A DNA stretch of 64,000 nt from Conexibacter stalactiti (GTDB taxonomy: Bacteria > Actinomycetota > Thermoleophilia > Solirubrobacterales > Solirubrobacteraceae): assembly GCF_035967765.1 (NCBI RefSeq), contig NZ_JAYWIT010000018.1. One strand, 5' to 3'. A model generated the notes under the pieces. That model was not told the origin of the DNA. It did not search any database and was given only the letters and a program-made list of their open reading frames with translations. Within the stretch, counting starts at the first letter, position 1; each line of letters begins with the position of its first letter. Shown one piece after another: positions 49,268 to 58,102 of the stretch. A program made the position numbers and the translations under genes.

Positions 49268-50630
49268 AGAACTCCGCTTCCTCCCGCCCCAGCTCGGTCT
49301 CCGGGCCGTCGCCGTACATCCACTCGCGCGCTATCCGATGCCAGTTGCCGGAGGCGCGCAGCTGCGAGAGGACGGCGAGCGTCAGCATCTCCATGCGGCG
49401 ACCGAAGAGGTGCTCGGGGCGGATGTCCTGATGGCGCATCTCGCGGAAGTGCGACGAGCGCATGTCGGACGACTCGATCACGATGTGGGTCGCGATCTCG
49501 GGTGTCAGCGTGACCTCCTCGTCGACCGTGTACCACCAGATCGAGTCGGAGACGTACGACATCACCGCGTCGGGGTCGACCTTCTCCGGGTGCGGCAGGA
49601 AGCCGGCGGCGCCGAGCAGCTCGTGCAGCTTGACGGCGTCGCCCTCGGTCACGGCGCGCTGGCAGGCCAGCTCTGTCTCGACCTCCTCCGGCGCCATCCG
49701 CTTGAAGAGGCCGAAGTCGAGGAAGGCGACTCTGCCGTCGTCCTGCAGCAGGAAGTTGCCGGGATGCGGATCGCCGGAGAACTGGTGGTGGCGGTAGAGG
49801 CAGCCCATGAAGAAGCGGAAGACGATCTCGCCGAGGCGGTCGAGCTCGGCCTGCGGCCGCTCCTTCAGCGCCTCGAAGCCGGTCCCCTCGACGAACTCCA
49901 TCACGATCACCCGCTCCCGCGAGAGCCTCGTGACGACGTCGGGCACGACGATGAACGGATGGCCGCGGAAGATCCGCGCCAGCGAGCGCTGGTTCTGCGC
50001 CTCCAGCTCGTAGTCGAGCTCCTCGTCGATCCGCAGGCGGATCTCCTCGGCGACGCCCTTCGCGTCGATTCCCGGCGCGAGCCGCTTGATCAGCCGCATG
50101 ATCAGGCCGAGGTTGGCCATGTCGGCGCGGACCGCGGCGGCGACGCCCGGGTACTGCACCTTGACCGCCACCTCGCGACCGTCGTGCAGCCGCGCGCGGT
50201 AGACCTGCCCGATCGAGGCGGCCGCGATCGGCTCCTCCTGGAAGCTCGCGAAGACCTCTTCCAGCGGGTCGTCGAGCTCCTCCTCGATCACCTTGCGCAT
50301 GTCCTTGAACGCGACCTTCGGGGCGGCGTCGCGCAGCTTCGCGAGCTTCGCCTGGAACTCCTCGCGGTACTCCTCCGGGACGAGGCCGACGTCGAGGAAC
50401 GACATCACCTGCCCCAGCTTCATCGCCGCGCCCTTCATCGAGCCGAGCGCGGTGACGATCTGCTCGGCCGCCTCGACGTGGCGCTTCTCCAGCGCGACCT
50501 GGGCGCCCTCTCTCGAACGCGCCACGTTGGCGGCGTGCGTCGCCGCCTGACGCACCGCCTGACCGGCCGCGAGTCTGCCGATCCGCGCGGTACGCCCCAC
50601 GCGGGACGTCGGCATTCTGTCGGACGGCAT
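49242..50630 (-). CDS. ABC1/AarF/UbiB-family atypical kinase
   Basis: 462 residues. Family hallmarks are the KxGQ motif (Lys71-Leu-Gly-Gln74), the Ala-rich loop (EEPIAAASIGQVYRA, about 133-147), the AVKVQYPG Lys157, VMEFVEG, FSGDPHPGNFLLQDDG (catalytic Asp/Asn) and FLDFGLFKRM (metal-binding DFG). In other bacteria UbiB supports quinone biosynthesis or lipid homeostasis. The ATG is 7 bp after TAAGCT, whose TAA is the stop codon of the MBL hydrolase gene. It overlaps the TVP38 gene downstream. Confidence 0.93.
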   Translation of the reverse strand: MPSDRMPTSRVGRTARIGRLAAGQAVRQAATHAANVARSREGAQVALEKRHVEAAEQIVTALGSMKGAAMKLGQVMSFLDVGLVPEEYREEFQAKLAKLRDAAPKVAFKDMRKVIEEELDDPLEEVFASFQEEPIAAASIGQVYRARLHDGREVAVKVQYPGVAAAVRADMANLGLIMRLIKRLAPGIDAKGVAEEIRLRIDEELDYELEAQNQRSLARIFRGHPFIVVPDVVTRLSRERVIVMEFVEGTGFEALKERPQAELDRLGEIVFRFFMGCLYRHHQFSGDPHPGNFLLQDDGRVAFLDFGLFKRMAPEEVETELACQRAVTEGDAVKLHELLGAAGFLPHPEKVDPDAVMSYVSDSIWWYTVDEEVTLTPEIATHIVIESSDMRSSHFREMRHQDIRPEHLFGRRMEMLTLAVLSQLRASGNWHRIAREWMYGDGPETELGREEAEFYGAGAAAR

Positions 50631-50637
50631 GCGTTAG

Positions 50638-50643
50638 AGCTTA
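50638..50643 (-). promoter_or_regulatory. -10 box TAAGCT of the ABC1 kinase gene, sharing the upstream stop codon
   Basis: On the minus strand TAAGCT (50643-50638) is 7 bp before the ATG at 50630; TAA is the stop of the MBL hydrolase gene. Confidence 0.5.
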
Positions 50644-51396
50644 GGAGGCCGTCTCGACCTTGGAGCCGGGCACGATGTCATCGCTGCCGTCCGGCCAGCG
50701 CACCCACGCCTTGTAGCCGCCGTCGTAGTCGTCGCCGAGCAGGATCAGCGTCGCCGGCTCGCCCAGGGCGGTGCACGGCTGCGAGCCCTCCGGGTCGACC
50801 CCGTTCCAGACGCGCACGAATCTGTTGCTCTCCAGCTCTGCGCCGACCGACGTCGGCTCGGTGTGGCCGGGATGGACGGGCGTGTCGGCCGGCAGTCTCA
50901 GCAGCGTGTCCATGATCGAGGACTTGATGTCGGCGTAGGTCGTGTGGTCGGGCCCGCGCACGCCGCCGACCGATCCCTTGAAGAGCGTGTCGCCGGTGAA
51001 GAGCGCCTGCTGATGGCCGTCGCTGACGAGCAGCGAGACCATCCCGGAGGTGTGGCCGGGCGTGTGCAGCGGGTCGATCCGCAGCCCGCCGACCGAGAGC
51101 GGCTCGCCGGGCACCAGCTCGCCGGTCGCCTGCGGCACGAGCGCGCGCTCGTTGGCGTGGATCAGCACCGGCGTGCCGGGGAAGCGCTCCAGCACGGCGT
51201 CGAGGTCGGAGACGTGGTCCCAGTGGTGGTGCGTCAGCAGGATCGAGACGAGCGTCAGCCGCTCGCGCTCGATCGCGTCGAGCAGCGGCGCCAGTCTGCC
51301 GCCGGCGTCGATCAGCACCGCTGATCCGCCGGGGCCGTCCGCAACCAGGTACGTGTTGGTGAGGAAGTCGTCGGACATGGTGCGTTCGAGGATCAT
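50641..51396 (-). CDS. MBL-fold hydrolase, glyoxalase II-like
   Basis: 251 residues. The metal motif is ILLTHHHWDHVSDLDAV, followed by PLHTPGHTSGMVSLLV, ALFTGDTLFKGSVGG and TPVHPGHTEPTSVGAELESN, as in glyoxalase II-type thioesterases. The last 60 residues (NGVDPEGSQPCTALGEPATLILLGDDYDGG) are an added C-terminal segment not usual for glyoxalase II. The ATG is 6 bp after TAAGCT. Confidence 0.87.
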   Translation of the reverse strand: MILERTMSDDFLTNTYLVADGPGGSAVLIDAGGRLAPLLDAIERERLTLVSILLTHHHWDHVSDLDAVLERFPGTPVLIHANERALVPQATGELVPGEPLSVGGLRIDPLHTPGHTSGMVSLLVSDGHQQALFTGDTLFKGSVGGVRGPDHTTYADIKSSIMDTLLRLPADTPVHPGHTEPTSVGAELESNRFVRVWNGVDPEGSQPCTALGEPATLILLGDDYDGGYKAWVRWPDGSDDIVPGSKVETAS

Positions 51397-51402
51397 GCCT
51401 CC

Positions 51403-51408
51403 AGCTTA
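51403..51408 (-). promoter_or_regulatory. -10 box TAAGCT of the MBL hydrolase gene, leaderless start
   Basis: On the minus strand TAAGCT (51408-51403) is 6 bp before the ATG at 51396. The GGAGG between them is too close to act as an SD. Confidence 0.5.
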
Positions 51409-51469
51409 AACGCCGACGGCGGCCCGACTCGTGAAAGAGCCGGACCGCCGCCGGGAACTGCCTGCGACT

Positions 51470-51498
51470 CGTGGGCGGCGCGCCGCGGCGCGCCCACG
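51470..51498 (-). terminator. Terminator hairpin of the downstream secreted amidase gene
   Basis: CGTGGGCGGCGCGCC pairs with GGCGCGCCCACG (51487-51498) with one bulged G. It lies 5 nt after the stop codon of the minus-strand gene. Confidence 0.5.
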
Positions 51499-51503
51499 CC
51501 TCC

Positions 51504-54443
51504 TCAGCGCAGTCTGATCGTGAGCTTGGCCTTCTTCGTGGCCGTCGCCCCGGTCGGGTTTCTGAGCGCGTAGGTCGCCGTCGCGGCGATCTTGGCGCGT
51601 CTGCCCAACGCTCTTCTGGCCGCTCTGGTCAGCGTCACGACGAGCGTCTTGCGACCTCTCGCTCCGACGCTCACCTTCGCGCTGCCGAGCACGATCGTGC
51701 GTCTGCCGACCTTCGCCCGCAGCGTCACGGTGCCGGTCAGCCTCGCGGCCGATCTGTTGGCGAGCACGAAGCGGACCTTGCCGCCTCTGACGGTCGCCGT
51801 CTTCGGCAGCGTCGTCGCGATCGCGACTCTCGTCGGGGTCGGCGTCGGTCTCGACTCCTGCGGGGGCGTCTGGACCGGCGGCAGCGTCACCGACGGGCCG
51901 GGGACCTCGATCACGATCGGTCTCGGCGTGGTGCCGGCGACGTATCTGAGCGCCGGCGCGGTCGTCGCCTGCGGGCGCGGACCGGTCGCCCGCTCCAGCG
52001 CGTAGCCCATCCCGAGGATCTGCGGGTCGCTCCACTCGCGGCCCATCAGCTGCATCGAGATCGGGTCGCCGTGCGGATTGGTGCCGACCGGCAGGATCAC
52101 CGTCGGCAGGCCGGCGTTCTGCGTCAGGACGCCCGAGCCGCGGTCGGAGCTGAGCCCGGAGTCGGCGGCGGAGCTGTCGTTGTCGTAGACGTCGCTGAGG
52201 AAGCCCGGGTAGACGACGGCGTCGACGCCGAACTGGTCCATCCACTGCGCGACGGTGACGCGGTAGTCGGCGCGGAACTTGAGCAGTCTCGCGGCGTTCT
52301 CGTCGTCGTAGCCTCTCGCCGTGCCGCCGGTGCGGTTGTACGGCAGGTTTCTCGGCGACTGGAGGATGCCCGCAGCCGACGCGTAGGGGAACTCGGGATG
52401 GGCAGCGATGTAGCGCTCCCAGCCCTCGACGTTGGCGTTGCCGCCGCTGGCGCCATTGGCCGGTCTCGTCGGTGCGCCCGACATCTCGACCATCGTGCCG
52501 CCCGCGGCCTCGATCGCGGCGAATCTCGCTCTGACCGCGTCGGCGGTGCCGTCGTCGGAGGCGAAGCCCGAGACGAACGAGGCGGGCAGGTAACCGATCT
52601 TCTTGCCTCTCAGCGCGTTCGCGTCGAGGTACGCGGCCCAGTCGGCCGGCTTGTGCGCGTCGGTCGCGAGCGTCTGCTCATCAGCCGGGTCGGTGCCCGC
52701 GACGACGTTGAGGATCCCGGCGAGATCGGAGACCGTGCGGCCGATCGCGCCGGCGTAGTCGGTCGCCCAGGTCAGCGGCATCACGCCGCTGGCCGACTGC
52801 ATGCCGTCGGTGCCGCGGAAGGTCGCCAGGCCGGCGCCGGTCGACGGCGCGTAGAGCGAGACGCCCGTCTGCGTGCCCATTGCGAACGCGGCCATGCTGG
52901 CCGCGACCGAGACGGCCGAGCCGCCCGAGGAGCCGAGCGAGGACTTCGACGGCTTGAAGGCGTTCCAGACCTGGCCGTAGCTGGAGTCGCTCTGGCTACC
53001 GGAGTTGGCGAACTGCGAGAGGTTGGCCTTGCCGAGGATCACGGCGCCGGCGTCGCGCAGCTTCGCAACCTGGAAGGCGTCGCTTCTCGGGACGTAGCCG
53101 TCGAGCGCGTACGTGCCGTCGGTCGTCGGCATGTCCTTCGTGTCGTAGAGATCCTTGACCGCGACCGGGATGCCGAGCACCGGGCTTCTCTTGCCTGCCG
53201 CGCGGGCGCGATCGGCGGCGCGAGCCTGGTCGATCGCCGTCTCGGAGACGTGGATGAAGGCATGGAAGCCGAACTGGCCGGTGTCATACGCGGCGATGCG
53301 GTCGAGGTAGGCGCGGGTGATCTCCTCGGAGGTCGTCACGCCGGCTGTCATGTCGGCCTGCAGCTGCGTCAGCGACTTGCCGACGACGTCGTACGGCGAG
53401 CTCGTGACGGGCTCCTGCGCCTGCTGCGGCGGGTCCACCTCGAGCGGTCTGACCGCGGCGCAGTCAGCGACGTTGAAGCCCGGGACCGTGCTCAGGTCCC
53501 AGTTGGCGAGCGAGCAGATCTGGGCGGTCGAGAGGCCGGCGAAGTCCGGCGCGGCCGCAAGACCGGCGACGGCGCCGTTGACGGCGGTGACCTGCTGGCC
53601 GGCGGTGCCCGACGTCTCGACTCTGCCGACAACGACGAAGCGGGCGATCGATCTCGTCTCGCCGGGCTGGAGCGTCAGCGTCGCGTTGTAGCCATAGAAG
53701 TTGGCCTGCTGGCCGGTCGTCGGCAGCGGCGTGAGGAACGGGTCGCGCTGGTATTGGCCGGTCCCGCTGAAGCCGGCGAAGACCGCCGGCGTGCCGAGCG
53801 CGACGCCGACGGGACCGCTGAAGCTGTAGCCCGGCGACGGCGAGTGAACCGTCACCCACGAGTCGTCGGAGCCGATCGCTCTGTCGCTGCTGGACGTCGC
53901 GGCGACGGCGCTCTGTCTGTTGTTGCGGTTGATGCCGAGCGCGCCGCCGAAGGAGACGGAGACTCTCACCGGCGTCGCGCTGGTGTTCGAGAACGTGTCG
54001 AAGTAGCGCGTGTAGACGTCGCCGCGCTCGACGAGGATGTCGCGTGCGATCGAGACCTGTCCCAGCTGGACGGCCTTCGTCGTCGTGAACCGCTCCAGAC
54101 CGTCGAAGCGCAGCCCGAACCCGCGCATCACCTCGCCGTTGAGGCGCGGCGTCGGCTGCGTGTCGACGGCGACGCGGATTCCGCCGAAGCCGTAGACGGC
54201 GGCGTCGCTGTTCTGGTTGGCGACGGCTGCGCCATAGGCTCTGCCGATCGCCCCGGTGTCGAGTCCTGGCGCGGCAGCGTCGTTGATCGCAAGCAGCGCG
54301 CCGTTGGCGGTTCTCACGTAGTTGACCGCCGATGCCGGCGCGGCGACGGCGAGGCCTGCGGTCAGGGCCGCGATCGCGGCGAGCCCGGCGCGGCGCCCGC
54401 GCGGCGGGGAGTGCTCCGGGGAGCGTCTGGGACGAGACGGCAA
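51504..54443 (-). CDS. Secreted amidase-signature hydrolase, three-part protein (paralogue A)
   Basis: 979 residues. The signal peptide ends near Ala39 (VAAPASA). Residues about 40-335 form an unrecognised beta-rich domain containing NGEVMRGFGLRFDGLERF and VERGDVYTRYFDTFSNTS. Residues about 350-840 are an amidase-signature domain with the triad Lys430 (PVAVKD), cis-Ser505 (SSLGSSGGSA) and Ser529 (GTQTGVSLYAP). A Pro/Thr-rich linker leads to a basic beta-sandwich-like C-terminal module of about 100 residues. It starts at TTG with AAGGAG 5 nt upstream. It probably hydrolyses an amide or peptide outside the cell. Confidence 0.87.
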   Translation of the reverse strand: MPSRPRRSPEHSPPRGRRAGLAAIAALTAGLAVAAPASAVNYVRTANGALLAINDAAAPGLDTGAIGRAYGAAVANQNSDAAVYGFGGIRVAVDTQPTPRLNGEVMRGFGLRFDGLERFTTTKAVQLGQVSIARDILVERGDVYTRYFDTFSNTSATPVRVSVSFGGALGINRNNRQSAVAATSSSDRAIGSDDSWVTVHSPSPGYSFSGPVGVALGTPAVFAGFSGTGQYQRDPFLTPLPTTGQQANFYGYNATLTLQPGETRSIARFVVVGRVETSGTAGQQVTAVNGAVAGLAAAPDFAGLSTAQICSLANWDLSTVPGFNVADCAAVRPLEVDPPQQAQEPVTSSPYDVVGKSLTQLQADMTAGVTTSEEITRAYLDRIAAYDTGQFGFHAFIHVSETAIDQARAADRARAAGKRSPVLGIPVAVKDLYDTKDMPTTDGTYALDGYVPRSDAFQVAKLRDAGAVILGKANLSQFANSGSQSDSSYGQVWNAFKPSKSSLGSSGGSAVSVAASMAAFAMGTQTGVSLYAPSTGAGLATFRGTDGMQSASGVMPLTWATDYAGAIGRTVSDLAGILNVVAGTDPADEQTLATDAHKPADWAAYLDANALRGKKIGYLPASFVSGFASDDGTADAVRARFAAIEAAGGTMVEMSGAPTRPANGASGGNANVEGWERYIAAHPEFPYASAAGILQSPRNLPYNRTGGTARGYDDENAARLLKFRADYRVTVAQWMDQFGVDAVVYPGFLSDVYDNDSSAADSGLSSDRGSGVLTQNAGLPTVILPVGTNPHGDPISMQLMGREWSDPQILGMGYALERATGPRPQATTAPALRYVAGTTPRPIVIEVPGPSVTLPPVQTPPQESRPTPTPTRVAIATTLPKTATVRGGKVRFVLANRSAARLTGTVTLRAKVGRRTIVLGSAKVSVGARGRKTLVVTLTRAARRALGRRAKIAATATYALRNPTGATATKKAKLTIRLR

Positions 54444-54537
54444 GGGTTCTCCTTGTCAGGTCAGCACGACGGGACCGCGGCGCCTGGGACGCCGCGGTCA
54501 TCAGATCGTCTGAGCCTAAGGAGCGGCCGTCGCGTTG

Positions 54538-54558
54538 ACCATGGACCGCCGGTCGGAA
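54538..54558. promoter_or_regulatory. Upstream motif shared by the two amidase paralogues (copy A)
   Basis: A 21-bp block starting ACCATGGACCG matches 20 of 21 bases with 57586-57606. It contains the inverted repeat GACCG-N-CGGTC. It lies 95 bp before the TTG start. A second arm TTCCGACCGGTGG follows nearby. Confidence 0.5.
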
Positions 54559-54598
54559 CCTCGGGATCGCGATTCCGACCGGTGGTCGAACGACGGTC

Positions 54599-54618
54599 CG
54601 GCGCGTTGCGGCGCGCCG
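54599..54618 (-). terminator. Terminator hairpin of amidase paralogue B
   Basis: CGGCGCG (54599-54605) and CGCGCCG (54612-54618) with a 6-nt loop, 14 nt after the stop codon of the minus-strand gene. Confidence 0.45.
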
Positions 54619-54632
54619 GGCCGCCGGCCGTC

Positions 54633-57533
54633 TCAGCGCAGCCTGATCGTCAGCTTCGCCGTCTTCGTCGTCTTGGCGCCGGTGGGGTTGCTCAGCGCGT
54701 AGGTCGCCGTCGCGGCGATTCTCGCGCGTCTGCCGAGCGCTCTCTTCGCCGCTCTGGTCAGCGTCACGACGAGCGTCTTGCGACCTCTCGCCCCGACGCT
54801 CACCTTCGCGCTGCCGAGCACGATCGTGCGTCTGCCGACCTTCGCCCGCAGCGTCACCGTGCCGGTCACGCTCGCCGCCGATCTGTTGGCGAGCACGAAC
54901 CGCACCTTGCCGCCTCTGACGGTCGCCGTTCTCGCGAACGTCGCGCTGATCGCCACTCTTCTGGCGACCGGTCTGGCGGGCGCCGGGGCCGGCGGCGTGG
55001 TCACCGGCGGCGCCGGCTTCTCGATCACGATCGGTCTCGGCGTGTACGACGGGTCGTACGGCAGCGCCGGCGCCTTGTCGGTCTCGCGGTGACCCTGCTG
55101 GATGCGGTCGTACGCGTACGCGTAGCCGATCAGCTTCGCGTCGTCGAAGGCACGGCCCTGCAGCTGCAGGTTGAACGGCTCGCCGTGGTTGTTGCTCCCG
55201 CCCGGGAATATCACCGTCGGGACGCCGGAGGCCGACGACTGCGGATCGATGCGAGCGAAGCTCGGCGTGACCGTGTCGTTGAGGCCGATGTCGCTCAGCA
55301 GGCCCGGGTAGACGACGGCGTCGACGCCGTTGTCGTCCATCCATCTGGCGAGGATCGCCTTGTAGCTGGCGCGGTACTGCTTCCAGAACGCGACCTGCGA
55401 GCTGGTCATGCGGCCGCTGCCGCTGTACGCGCCTCTGTAGCGGCTGTAGACGAGCCGTCTCTGCGACGTGATGATCTGCGCGGCGTCGTCGTAGGCCGAC
55501 TCCGGGTGCTGCTCGAGCCAGCGCGCCCAGCCCTCGAAGCCGCGGTCGCCGAGGAGGGCGTTGCTGCTCGGCGGGCCGCTCGGCGGCGCCGGGATCTCGA
55601 CGACGTTGGCGCCGGCCGCTCTGAAGGACGCGAACGACGCCAGCATCGCGTCACGCGTCGCCGGCATGCCGAAGCCGGCCGGGAAGGCGGCGGCGTAGTA
55701 GCCGATCGTCTTGCCTCTGAGCGCGTTCGGATCCAGCGCCGTCGACCAGTCGGCCGGGCGGCGGGCGTCGGCGTTGGCCTCGACCGTCCACTCGTCCTCC
55801 GGGTCGGTGCCGGTCGTGACGTTCAGCATCGCGGTGAGGTCGGGCAGCGAGCGCGCCATCGTGCCGCCGAAGTCCTGGCCCCACGTCAGCGGCATCACGC
55901 GGCTGCCGGAGGCGATGCCGTCGGTGCCGCGCAGCGAGTACAGCGAGGCGCCCGAGGAGGGGCCCCACAGCGAGTCGCCGGTCTGCGAGCCGAGCGCGAC
56001 CGCCGCGAGCGACGCCGCGACCGCCGTCGCCGAGCCGCCGGAGGAGCCGATCGACGACTTCGACGGGCCGAAGGCGTTCCACACCTGGCCGTAGCCGCTC
56101 TCGCTGAAGAAGCCGGAGTTGGCGTACTCGGACAGGTTGGCCTTGCCGAGGATGACGGCGCCGGCGTCGCGCAGCTTCGCGACCTGGAAGGCGTCCTTGT
56201 TGGGTTGGAAGCCGTCGAAGACGAGCGAGCCGCCGGTCGTCGGCATGTCCTTGGTGCTGTAGAGGTCCTTCACCGCGACCGGGATGCCGAGCACGGGGCT
56301 GCTCTTGCCGGCGGCGCGTGCGGCGTCGGCGGCCCGCGCCTGCGCCATCGCGTCTCTGGCGACGGTGATGTACGAGTGGAAGCCGAACGGGCCGACGTCG
56401 TACGCGGCGATGCGGTCGAGGTAGGCGCGCGTGATCTGCTCCGACGTCGTCGCGCCGGAGACCATGTCGGCCTGCAGCTGCGTCAGCGTCTTGCCGGTCA
56501 CGTCGTACGGCGAGGCGGTCATCGCCTCCGGTTCGTCGCCGGCCTCTCTCGTCGGGATCTGCGTCGGCACGGCGGCCGCGCAGTCGGCCGGGTCGAAGCC
56601 CGGGATCGTCAGGCCGGCGAGCGGCCAGTTCGCGATCGTGCACAGCTCGCCGACGGAGAGGTCGTCGAGCACCGGGTCGGCGACGAGGTCGGTGACGGCC
56701 GTTCGGACGGTCGCCAGCTCGGTCGCCGGCGTCTCGGTGCGGGTGCCGATCACGACGAAGTTGACGAGCGATCTCGTCTCGCCCGGTCTCAGCGTCAGCG
56801 TGTTCGCGTAGCCCTGGTAGTTGGCCTCGTGGCCGCTGGTCGCGATCGCGTTGTCGAAGGCGCCGGTGAAGAAGTTCGAGCTGCGCGAGATCGAGCCGAA
56901 GGCGACGCCGGAGGGGCCGCTGAATCTGGGCGCTGTGTCAGCGTTCTCCACCGGTGCCTGCACGAGCGACCATCTGTCGGCCGCCGTCAGCGCCCCGTCG
57001 TTTCTGCTGGTCTCGACGATGCCCGTCTGCCAGCCGGCCGAGTTGCTGCCGTTGCTGCCGACCGTCCGGGTGTAGCCGGTCTGCCCGCCGAAGACGACCT
57101 CGACCGTCTGCGTCTGGTTGGTCGTGTTCGTGAAGGTGTCGACCCAGCGGGTCCAGTTGGCCGAGCGCTCGACGTGGATGGCGCGGGAGATCTCGATCCC
57201 GCCGAGATCGATCGCGCTCGTCGATCTGAAGTCCTCGTAGTTGTCGAAGCGCAACCCGAAGCCGCGCATCAGCTCGCCGTTGAAGCGCGGCTGCGGGCTC
57301 TGCGCGACGCGCACGCGGATGCCGCCGAAGCCGATCAGCGCGTCCGAGCCGACGACGTTGCGGATCGAGCCGGTGTCGAGCGCCGGCGCGGCGCCGTCGT
57401 GGACGCCCCAGGTGGCGCCGTTGGCGGCCGGGACGTAGTTGAAGGCGGACGCCGGCGCCGCCGCGAACAGGCCGCCGGCGAGCGCTGCCAGCGCGGCCCC
57501 GGCCGCTGGGAGGGATCTTCGAGAGCGGTGCAA
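54633..57533 (-). CDS. Secreted amidase-signature hydrolase, three-part protein (paralogue B)
   Basis: 966 residues with the same architecture as paralogue A. It has a signal peptide (about 1-30, ending AAPASA), an N-terminal unrecognised domain (NGELMRGFGLRFDNYEDF, VERSANWTRWVDTFTNT) and an amidase domain with PVAVKD, SSIGSSGGSATAVAA and GSQTGDSLWGPSSG keeping the Lys-Ser-Ser triad. A Pro-rich linker and the near-identical C-terminal module follow. It starts at TTG with AAGGAG 5 nt upstream, as in A. The two genes arose by tandem duplication. Confidence 0.87.
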   Translation of the reverse strand: MHRSRRSLPAAGAALAALAGGLFAAAPASAFNYVPAANGATWGVHDGAAPALDTGSIRNVVGSDALIGFGGIRVRVAQSPQPRFNGELMRGFGLRFDNYEDFRSTSAIDLGGIEISRAIHVERSANWTRWVDTFTNTTNQTQTVEVVFGGQTGYTRTVGSNGSNSAGWQTGIVETSRNDGALTAADRWSLVQAPVENADTAPRFSGPSGVAFGSISRSSNFFTGAFDNAIATSGHEANYQGYANTLTLRPGETRSLVNFVVIGTRTETPATELATVRTAVTDLVADPVLDDLSVGELCTIANWPLAGLTIPGFDPADCAAAVPTQIPTREAGDEPEAMTASPYDVTGKTLTQLQADMVSGATTSEQITRAYLDRIAAYDVGPFGFHSYITVARDAMAQARAADAARAAGKSSPVLGIPVAVKDLYSTKDMPTTGGSLVFDGFQPNKDAFQVAKLRDAGAVILGKANLSEYANSGFFSESGYGQVWNAFGPSKSSIGSSGGSATAVAASLAAVALGSQTGDSLWGPSSGASLYSLRGTDGIASGSRVMPLTWGQDFGGTMARSLPDLTAMLNVTTGTDPEDEWTVEANADARRPADWSTALDPNALRGKTIGYYAAAFPAGFGMPATRDAMLASFASFRAAGANVVEIPAPPSGPPSSNALLGDRGFEGWARWLEQHPESAYDDAAQIITSQRRLVYSRYRGAYSGSGRMTSSQVAFWKQYRASYKAILARWMDDNGVDAVVYPGLLSDIGLNDTVTPSFARIDPQSSASGVPTVIFPGGSNNHGEPFNLQLQGRAFDDAKLIGYAYAYDRIQQGHRETDKAPALPYDPSYTPRPIVIEKPAPPVTTPPAPAPARPVARRVAISATFARTATVRGGKVRFVLANRSAASVTGTVTLRAKVGRRTIVLGSAKVSVGARGRKTLVVTLTRAAKRALGRRARIAATATYALSNPTGAKTTKTAKLTIRLR

Positions 57534-57585
57534 CGAGACTCCTTCGTGGGGAAGCCGCCGACCCTAGGAGCGCACCGCCGCGAAG

Positions 57586-57606
57586 ACCATGGACCGGCGG
57601 TCGGAA
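57586..57606. promoter_or_regulatory. Upstream motif shared by the two amidase paralogues (copy B)
   Basis: This copy lies 53 bp before the TTG start of paralogue B, and has GACCG-N-CGGTC with G at the centre where copy A has C. Confidence 0.5.
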
Positions 57607-57658
57607 GATCGCGACGGCGGTTGGGACCGTCGGTCGGTGCGGCGCTCGGATCGCTCGC

Positions 57659-57664
57659 TAGGCT
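57659..57664 (+). promoter_or_regulatory. -10 box TAGGCT, leaderless start
   Basis: TAGGCT is 7 bp before the ATG at 57672. Confidence 0.5.
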
Positions 57665-57671
57665 GGGCTGC

Positions 57672-58052
57672 ATGGCGTTCATCCACACCTGTTACCGAGT
57701 CCTCGAGCTCGATCGCTCCATCGCCTTCTACGAGGCGCTCGGCTTCGAGGAGGTCCGGCGCGTGCCGATCCGCGAGGAGGCGGTCAACGTCTTCATGAAC
57801 ATGCCGGGCGACGGCGACGTCGCGCGGCTGGAGCTGACGTACAACATCGGGCGCGAAGAGCCGTACGAGATCGGCACCGGCTACGGCCACATCGCGATCT
57901 CCGCGGCCGACCTCGACGCGACGCTGGAGCAGCTCGCGAGACAGGGCATCACGCCCGAGAAGCCGCCGTACCGGGTGCGCGAGGGCGGCTCGCGGCTCTG
58001 CTTCGTGCGCGACCCCGACGGCTACCGGATCGAGCTGATCGAACGGGCCTGA
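57672..58052 (+). CDS. VOC-superfamily protein, glyoxalase I-like
   Basis: 126 residues. Two beta-alpha-beta-beta-beta modules are evident: IHTCYRVLELDRSIAFYEALGFEEV with metal His5, LELTYNIG (Glu), YGHIAISAADLDATLEQL (His) and CFVRDPDGYRIELIE (Glu). The four ligands fit a Ni- or Zn-dependent lactoylglutathione lyase. As actinobacteria generally lack glutathione, mycothiol hemithioacetals or another substrate are likely. It is divergent from amidase paralogue B. Confidence 0.87.
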   Translation: MAFIHTCYRVLELDRSIAFYEALGFEEVRRVPIREEAVNVFMNMPGDGDVARLELTYNIGREEPYEIGTGYGHIAISAADLDATLEQLARQGITPEKPPYRVREGGSRLCFVRDPDGYRIELIERA

Positions 58053-58086
58053 CAGCGGCTCACTGGCCCTGTCGCCGGACCCGCGC

Positions 58087-58092
58087 TAGGCT
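58087..58092 (+). promoter_or_regulatory. Possible -10 box TAGGCT for the 108-aa gene
   Basis: TAGGCT lies 10 bp before the ATG at 58103, at the loose end of the spacing range. Confidence 0.3.
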
Positions 58093-58102
58093 CCCTCACA
58101 CG

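Noticed and set aside
51471..58052. Continuous 2193-codon plus-strand frame opposite the two amidase genes
   Set aside because: It is antisense to two genes with signal peptides and catalytic triads and is a low-complexity Arg-rich translation; only its last 126 codons (VOC protein) are real. Long antisense frames are expected at this GC content.
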